Position numbers and translations under genes: made by a program. From CAIKBL01 sp043734785 (lineage in GTDB: Bacteria > Pseudomonadota > Gammaproteobacteria > Ga0077536), in assembly GCA_043734785.1 (NCBI GenBank), contig JAYTEX010000313.1:1-9733 (forward strand): a stretch of DNA of 9,733 bases. The letters are read 5' to 3'. This document shows, piece by piece, positions 5,479 to 9,733 of this stretch (the first letter of the stretch is position 1; each line of letters starts with the position of its first letter). The notes under the pieces were generated by a model. That model was not told the origin of the DNA. It did no database searches and was given only the letters and a program-made list of their open reading frames with translations.

Positions 5479-6636
5479 TTGGATCAATCACGTCGCCGCT
5501 GGCTGCAATGCAGCGGCGCCTTTTGCGCGACCGGCCTGCTAGGTTCGTGGTCACACCTTGCTAGCGCGGGGACGCGCGCCAAGGCGGGCGCGTTCGGCCC
5601 GTTAGAAGCCCCTGATGCGCATGGGGTGCAACTGCCCGCAGGTTTCAACGCGCGACTGCTGGCTAGTTCCGGCCAATTCGTGCGCGGCACTGATTTTCGC
5701 TGGCACACCGCGCCGGACGGTGGCGCCACTTTCGCGACCCCCGACCGGGGCTGGGTGTATGTCTCGAATGCGGAAGTCTCGGATCACCAAGGCGGCGTCG
5801 GCGCACTGCGCTTCGACTCGCGCGGGGAAATCGTCGCCGCCTATTCCATCCTGACCGGCACGACACGTAATTGTGCGGGCGGCCCCACGCCCTGGGGCAC
5901 GTGGTTATCGTGCGAAGAAGTCGCTAACGGAATGGTCTATGAATGTGATCCCCTGCGATCTGGCCAGGGCATCGTGCGCCCGTTGCTGGGCACGTACTGG
6001 CACGAAGCCGCGGCGGTCGATCCCAAGACCGGTTTTATCTACTTGACGGAAGATGACCAGGAAGGCCGGCTCTACCGATTTCGACCGCAGTTCTATGGCC
6101 AGCTCGACACGGGAATCCTTGAAGCGGCGCTGGTCGGGCTCGATCGAACCATTTCCTGGGTCGCCGTGCCCACGGATGCCCCTTATCGCGGCGATGATTC
6201 CACTGCCTTCGCGCGCGGGGAAGGTGCCTGGATTGCCGCTGATAACCTTTATTTCGCGACCACGGCTGATCACCGCGTGTGGGCCTATTCAATTCGCACT
6301 TCGCATCTCGAGGTCATCTACGACGCCATAGCGCTGGGCGAGGACGCCATCCTGCACCAGCCCGACAATCTCACTATGCATGCGCAAACCGGCGCACTGC
6401 TCGTCGCGGAAGATGCGGGCGAGCTGCAATTGATCCTGCTCGCGCCGCGCGCTGGCCGTTGGGAGGCAGCCCCGCTCGTGCGATTCGAGGGGCATGGTGG
6501 TTCGGAAGTGACGGGGCCCGCGTTCAGTCCTGATGGCACACGACTTTATGTCAGCTCGCAACGCGGGCGCGACGGTGAGCACGGCATGACGTTTGAAATC
6601 ACCGGCCCCTTTCTCGGTTTAACGCGCAAATCCTGA
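5479..6636 (+). CDS. Tat-exported PhoX/DUF839-family protein (putative phosphatase)
   Basis: A 385-residue secreted protein. The N-terminus S4-R5-R6-R7-W8-L9-Q10 is a twin-arginine motif, followed by a hydrophobic stretch (about 12-29) and a likely signal-peptidase site after A28-S-A30. It should therefore be exported folded to the periplasm. The mature part resembles the PhoX/DUF839 beta-propeller: N131-C-A-G-G-P-T-P-W-G-T-W-L-S-C-E-E147, which in PhoX carries the cysteine and glutamate that bind iron and calcium; H175-E-A-A-A-V-D-P; Y188-L-T-E-D; and DNLTMHAQTGALLVAED (296-312). PhoX proper is a calcium/iron phosphomonoesterase of over 500 residues. This short version keeps the core motifs, but its activity is unproven. 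The start is TTG, chosen for GGAG six bases upstream. It lies 112 bp after the peroxiredoxin gene, across a hairpin, so it is probably a separate unit. Confidence 0.82.
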   Translation: MDQSRRRWLQCSGAFCATGLLGSWSHLASAGTRAKAGAFGPLEAPDAHGVQLPAGFNARLLASSGQFVRGTDFRWHTAPDGGATFATPDRGWVYVSNAEVSDHQGGVGALRFDSRGEIVAAYSILTGTTRNCAGGPTPWGTWLSCEEVANGMVYECDPLRSGQGIVRPLLGTYWHEAAAVDPKTGFIYLTEDDQEGRLYRFRPQFYGQLDTGILEAALVGLDRTISWVAVPTDAPYRGDDSTAFARGEGAWIAADNLYFATTADHRVWAYSIRTSHLEVIYDAIALGEDAILHQPDNLTMHAQTGALLVAEDAGELQLILLAPRAGRWEAAPLVRFEGHGGSEVTGPAFSPDGTRLYVSSQRGRDGEHGMTFEITGPFLGLTRKS

Positions 6637-6693
6637 AGACCCTGTTGCGAGTTCACCGGCGCACACTTTCAACGGCGGTGGCCGCGACGAGCT

Positions 6694-7815
6694 TCAGCGT
6701 GGATCAGGGATGAGCGCTCCGCGGTTTCCGGGCTGACGGGGATTAGCCCGCTGCAATACCGCGGGAAGTGCTTTCAGTTCAACGCGACGCCCCGCGCCTC
6801 GCGCATCGCATCCGGGCACTTTATTGAGATCACGTTGGTAGGAAGGTCCTGCAAGTAAACGGGGGATTTCGGATAGTGGTTTAGTCCCTATTGCCTCACG
6901 CGACAACACGAGCAAATACTTCTCGGTCACTTCGGGCCAGAAGGCGAGGCCGAATTTTTCGGCCGCCGCACGCGCACCGAAGCCCACGTCCGCCTCGCCA
7001 CTCGCAATCACTGCCGCGACCGCCACATGGGTGTACTCCTCGTTGTAGTAGCCGTCGATTGCGTCCGGCGTGAGTCCGGCCTCCGCGAGTAACAGATCGA
7101 ACACGAGGCGACTGCCGGCGCCCACTTGGCGATTCTGTAAACGTAGCTTGCGGGCGGCAATGTCTTTGATGCCGACCCGTGCCGCCCCTGGCCGGGTCAT
7201 AAAGCCGAGTTCGCGTGTTTCAACCATGACCAGAATATCGCGGCGCGAATCCAGATAGCGCTGGAAGTGCGACCAGAGTTGCGTGCCATGTTTGCCGAGC
7301 GGAACATGAAATCCGGCCACCTGGCATTCGCCCGCCGCATAACGCTTCAGGCTCTCCTCGCTGCCGAGCATTTGCAGTTCGAGTGGGAGCTTCGCGCTCC
7401 GCATGAGTCCTGCCAAGGTCGTAATCCCAAAACCGTGGCTAGCCGCGATCCTAAGCACGCCTGCGTCCGCCTCCACCGCCAACGCTGAGAGGTGTCGCGA
7501 TACGTGCGCCGCGGCTTCCGTCAACGGAGCCGCAGTGCGTTCAGTGATTCTAACCCACAGGTCGCGCAGCGCCTCCCCGGCCCGCGTGAGTCCCGCGCCG
7601 CGGCCCTGCTCTAGATTCACGAGCACCACCCCCAAGCGTTGCTCCCAGTGCTTGATCATGCCCCACGCATGGCGATACGACAGCTTGGCCTCGGCCGCCG
7701 CAAAGCGCAGCTTGCCGCCACGTGCGATACCATCCAGTAGCTTGATCAGGTCTTCGGGCAACTCTTCGTCTGGCTTACCCGCGATCTGCCAGCGCAATGT
7801 GAGATGAACCTCCAT
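6694..7815 (-). CDS. ModE-like regulator fused to a periplasmic-binding-protein-like domain
   Basis: A 373-residue one-component regulator. Residues about 18-110 form a ModE/LysR-like winged helix (LDGIARGGKLRFAAAEAKLSYRHAWGMI..WEQRLG..L...GRGAGLTRAGEAL). About 118-340 resemble a type-2 binding-protein fold related to molybdate-binding proteins, with NRQVGAGSRLVFDLLLAEAGL (228-248), GYYNEEYTHVAVAAVIASG (255-273) and ADVGFGARAAAEKFGLAF (275-292). Proteins of this layout are thought to sense an oxyanion such as molybdate or tungstate, or another small ligand. No transporter or molybdoenzyme is in the window to decide. It has no signal peptide, so the binding domain is cytoplasmic. I chose the ATG at 7815 because AGGA stands nine bases upstream. 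The ATG at 7854 has no good ribosome site and adds 13 atypical residues. It is 80 bp downstream of the dehydratase and converges on the PhoX-like gene. Confidence 0.85.
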   Translation of the reverse strand: MEVHLTLRWQIAGKPDEELPEDLIKLLDGIARGGKLRFAAAEAKLSYRHAWGMIKHWEQRLGVVLVNLEQGRGAGLTRAGEALRDLWVRITERTAAPLTEAAAHVSRHLSALAVEADAGVLRIAASHGFGITTLAGLMRSAKLPLELQMLGSEESLKRYAAGECQVAGFHVPLGKHGTQLWSHFQRYLDSRRDILVMVETRELGFMTRPGAARVGIKDIAARKLRLQNRQVGAGSRLVFDLLLAEAGLTPDAIDGYYNEEYTHVAVAAVIASGEADVGFGARAAAEKFGLAFWPEVTEKYLLVLSREAIGTKPLSEIPRLLAGPSYQRDLNKVPGCDARGAGRRVELKALPAVLQRANPRQPGNRGALIPDPR

Positions 7816-7858
7816 GCTGCGCGTCCTCGCTTGCGCGCCTAAATTGCGCGTCATCAGG

Positions 7859-7885
7859 AATGTATGTTCAAACCTCGTTTGCCAA
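7859..7885 (-). promoter_or_regulatory. Possible promoter with a palindrome upstream of the ModE-like regulator
   Basis: Reading the minus strand, TTGGCA (7885-7880; five of six against TTGACA) and TACATT (7864-7859; four of six) are 15 bp apart. Between them is the perfect dyad CAAAC-CTC-GTTTG (7869-7881). The position suits an operator, perhaps for self-regulation. It does not resemble the E. coli ModE box. The spacer is short and the -10 poor, so the promoter is tentative. Confidence 0.35.
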
Positions 7886-7895
7886 CAACAACCAC

Positions 7896-8852
7896 CTACG
7901 CCCGCAACTCGCGATACTGTGCGCGATCGATATTGCCGCCACTCAAAATGACCGCCACCCGCGCGCCCCGTTGACGCTCGCGTTCCTGGAGCAATGCCGC
8001 CAGCGCGAGCGCACCTGCGCCTTCGGCGAGTTGGTGGGTATCCGTGTAATACACCCCGATTGCGTCAGCGATCTCGGCTTCGCTGATCTGTAGGATGCGC
8101 GCCGCACCGCGCTTGATGATCGCGAAGGCGTCCGCATCTGGCACCCGGCACGCGACCCCGTCGGCCAGACTCATTGCGGTGGGGGTGGTCACGATCGCGC
8201 CTGCTGCAAATGACAGCGCATACGCGGGTGCAGTCTCGGCGACCACCCCCACAATCTCCGTGTCCAGACCCAGCGCATCACGCACCAGAATAAGCCCGCA
8301 GATCCCGGAGCCCATCCCGAGCGGCACATACACCGTTTTCAGGCGCGGCACCGCGCGCAGTAACTCCAGTGCATAGGTCGCGACCCCGCACACCAGATCG
8401 CGCTGGAACGGCGACACCAATTCGAGCTTGTGCTGTTCTGCCAGCATGCCGGCATGCTGGCGCGCGGCTTCGAAATCTTCACCCTGTTCGATCAAGGTGG
8501 CACCGAACGCGCGCATCGCCGCATTCTTTTCCCGACTGTTACCGTGCGGCACCACAATCGTGACCGGCACGCCGTGCGCGCGACAGGCGAGCGCCAGGCT
8601 TTGACCATGGTTGCCGCGGGTTGCCGACACGAGCCCCGCCACTGCACGTTGCTCGGCGCGCAGTCGATGCAGATAGTAGAGTCCGCCACGGATCTTGAAC
8701 GCGCCGATCGGCGTGTGATTCTCGTGCTTGACCCACACCTCGCAACCCATGCGTGCGGCCAGCAGCGGCCAAGCGTACTGCGGCGTGGGTGGCACCACCG
8801 GGTAAATCACTGCGGCGGCGGCTTCGATTTCGATCAGAGGCGGCATAGACAT
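7896..8852 (-). CDS. Threonine/serine dehydratase-type PLP enzyme (fold type II)
   Basis: A 318-residue PLP enzyme of the threonine/serine dehydratase group. K53 in HENHTPIGAFKIRGG is the Schiff-base lysine. SATRGNHGQSLA (77-88) is the substrate/Asn loop. GMGSG (179-183) holds the PLP phosphate. EGAGA (277-281) and SGGN (304-307) close the cofactor site. There is no C-terminal ACT domain, so it is the short, non-IlvA form without isoleucine feedback control. The GxGSG phosphate loop differs from the GGGGL of IlvA. The likely reaction is deamination of L-threonine or L-serine, but 3-hydroxyaspartate or a related substrate is possible. The start at 8852 has only a weak GAGA about ten bases upstream; the ATG at 8846 is an alternative. 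It lies 27 bp after the glgA stop and is probably co-transcribed with it. The gene contains the long palindrome at 8440-8461. Confidence 0.9.
   Translation of the reverse strand: MSMPPLIEIEAAAAVIYPVVPPTPQYAWPLLAARMGCEVWVKHENHTPIGAFKIRGGLYYLHRLRAEQRAVAGLVSATRGNHGQSLALACRAHGVPVTIVVPHGNSREKNAAMRAFGATLIEQGEDFEAARQHAGMLAEQHKLELVSPFQRDLVCGVATYALELLRAVPRLKTVYVPLGMGSGICGLILVRDALGLDTEIVGVVAETAPAYALSFAAGAIVTTPTAMSLADGVACRVPDADAFAIIKRGAARILQISEAEIADAIGVYYTDTHQLAEGAGALALAALLQERERQRGARVAVILSGGNIDRAQYRELRA
8440..8461. repeat. 22-bp perfect palindrome inside the dehydratase gene
   Basis: The half-site GCCAGCATGCC is followed directly by its exact reverse complement, with no spacer, so 22 bases read the same on both strands. 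It contains two GCATGC units. In the reading frame it encodes the Q-H-A-G-M-L-A segment of the dehydratase (residues 132-138). Confidence 0.85.
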
Positions 8853-8879
8853 CGGAGTTTTCTCGTTTTGTGGGCAGCG

Positions 8880-9733
8880 CTATTCCAAGTTGCGTGCGAC
8901 TGCGCGATACAGCGTCAAGTACTCGCGCGCACTCTGCGTCCACGAAAAATCGCGCGCCATCCCGTTCCGCTGCAGACGGTGCCACAGTCCGTGGTCCTGA
9001 AAGGCCCGCGTCGCACGCCAGATCGCGTGCCCGACGCTCCGGTGAGAGAGTTCATCGAACACGAAACCGGTAGCGGTTGCCCCCTGTGAGACATCTTCAA
9101 CGCTGTCGGCGAGCCCACCCGTGCGCCGCACGATAGGGATCGTCCCGTAGCGCTGGCTGTACAGTTGCGACAAGCCACAGGGTTCGAAGCGCGACGGCAT
9201 CACGAAGGCATCTAGCCCCGCAAACATGCGATGAGAAAGTTCGACGTCGAACCCAATGCGATACCCGATCCGGGTGGGATGCGCCGCAGCCAAGGTTCTG
9301 ATCCATTCCTCGAGCCCGGGATCGCCACTGCCCAGGAACAAGAACTGCACGGGGTGCGGCAGCAGATCCGGGATCGCCTCGAGCAATAAATCAATTCCCT
9401 TTTGCTCTGCAAGCCGCGTGACCGTGCCGATCAGCAACTGCTCGTCGCGCGCGGGCAAACCGAAGCTCGCCTGCAATGCCCGCTTGTTCAGTCGCTTGCG
9501 CTCGAGGCGTGCCGCATCGTAGGGCGCCTGCAGTGCGCGATCGCGCGCGGGATCCCACACCGTGTAATCGATCCCATTCAGAATGCCGGACAAATCGGTT
9601 GCGCGACTGCGAAGCACCCCGTCCAGGCCGCCACCAAACGCCGGCTCCTGAATTTCGCGCGCATACGTAGGACTGACCGTCGTCAGTCGATCGGCATACA
9701 CCAGTCCACCTTTGATCAAGGCACACTGGCCGT
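8880..9733 (-). CDS. glgA: Glycogen synthase, C-terminal part (cut by window edge)
   Basis: The last roughly 280 residues of an ADP-glucose-type glycogen synthase (GT5). The reading frame runs without a stop to the right edge, so about 200 N-terminal residues lie outside. The TTG near 9719 is an internal Leu, not a start. Numbering from that Leu, visible signatures are KGGLVYADRLTTVSPTYAREI (3-23), NGIDYTVWDP (48-57), GTVTRLAEQKG (98-108) with R102 and K107 matching the E. coli R300/K305 pair, and PSRFEPCGLSQLYSQRYGTIP (175-195) with the catalytic E179, then VRRTGGLADSVED. The enzyme adds glucose from ADP-glucose to alpha-1,4-glucan. No other glycogen gene is in the window. The stop is 27 bp before the dehydratase start on the same strand. 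Confidence 0.97.
   Translation of the reverse strand, partial: GQCALIKGGLVYADRLTTVSPTYAREIQEPAFGGGLDGVLRSRATDLSGILNGIDYTVWDPARDRALQAPYDAARLERKRLNKRALQASFGLPARDEQLLIGTVTRLAEQKGIDLLLEAIPDLLPHPVQFLFLGSGDPGLEEWIRTLAAAHPTRIGYRIGFDVELSHRMFAGLDAFVMPSRFEPCGLSQLYSQRYGTIPIVRRTGGLADSVEDVSQGATATGFVFDELSHRSVGHAIWRATRAFQDHGLWHRLQRNGMARDFSWTQSAREYLTLYRAVARNLE

Noticed and set aside
7290..7815. Considered whether the C-terminal tail of the ModE-like protein is frameshifted
   Set aside because: The tail continues the expected PGxDARGxG-type ending and then a short Arg/Pro-rich extension; no second frame carries a better family match.
8430..9089. Plus-strand open frame of 219 codons opposite the dehydratase and glgA
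   Set aside because: It spans the ends of two well-identified genes on the other strand and has His/Arg-rich shadow composition with no domain.

Overview
The window is GC-rich, gene-dense chromosomal DNA from a proteobacterium. The evidence is an OxyR with E. coli-type redox cysteines, a hybrid peroxiredoxin-glutaredoxin of the Haemophilus/Neisseria type, a proteobacterial-type GlgA and Shine-Dalgarno sequences of the AGGAG kind. I cannot fix the taxon below beta/gamma-proteobacteria. There are nine complete genes, one partial gene (glgA, cut by the right edge) and one possible tiny leader ORF. I see no tRNA, rRNA, CRISPR array, insertion sequence or phage gene, and no stretch longer than 300 bases lacks a gene.

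Left part (1-3448), metabolic genes. A plus-strand beta-keto acid cleavage enzyme (BKACE/DUF849, 179-1060) converges on a minus-strand row read in the order pirin (3448-2600), NAD-type short-chain dehydrogenase (2525-1647) and small cupin (1497-1117). A dehydrogenase that makes beta-keto acids next to an enzyme that cleaves them suggests a small catabolic module, but the substrate cannot be read from the sequence. The pirin start is preceded by a 10-codon ORF with a strong Shine-Dalgarno sequence whose stop overlaps the pirin ATG.

Centre (3604-5366), peroxide defence. oxyR (minus) and a peroxiredoxin-glutaredoxin fusion (plus) diverge from a 119-bp intergenic region. That region contains a 13-of-16 match to the four-part OxyR-binding motif with all three 7-bp spacers exact. 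This is the best-supported regulatory circuit in the window: OxyR very probably controls both its own gene and the peroxidase.

Right part (5425-9733). After a GC-rich hairpin that also frames a good -10 sequence comes a Tat-exported PhoX/DUF839-family protein (5479-6636, TTG start). It converges on a minus-strand row read in the order glgA (partial), a threonine/serine dehydratase-type PLP enzyme and a ModE-like regulator fused to a periplasmic-binding-protein-like domain. glgA and the dehydratase are 27 bp apart and probably share a transcript. The regulator has an 80-bp leader with a small palindrome between promoter-like elements.

Nothing here is clearly a new kind of system. The items most worth checking are the leader ORF of pirin, the OxyR operator, the BKACE-dehydrogenase pairing, and the palindromes near 5440, 7875 and 8450.
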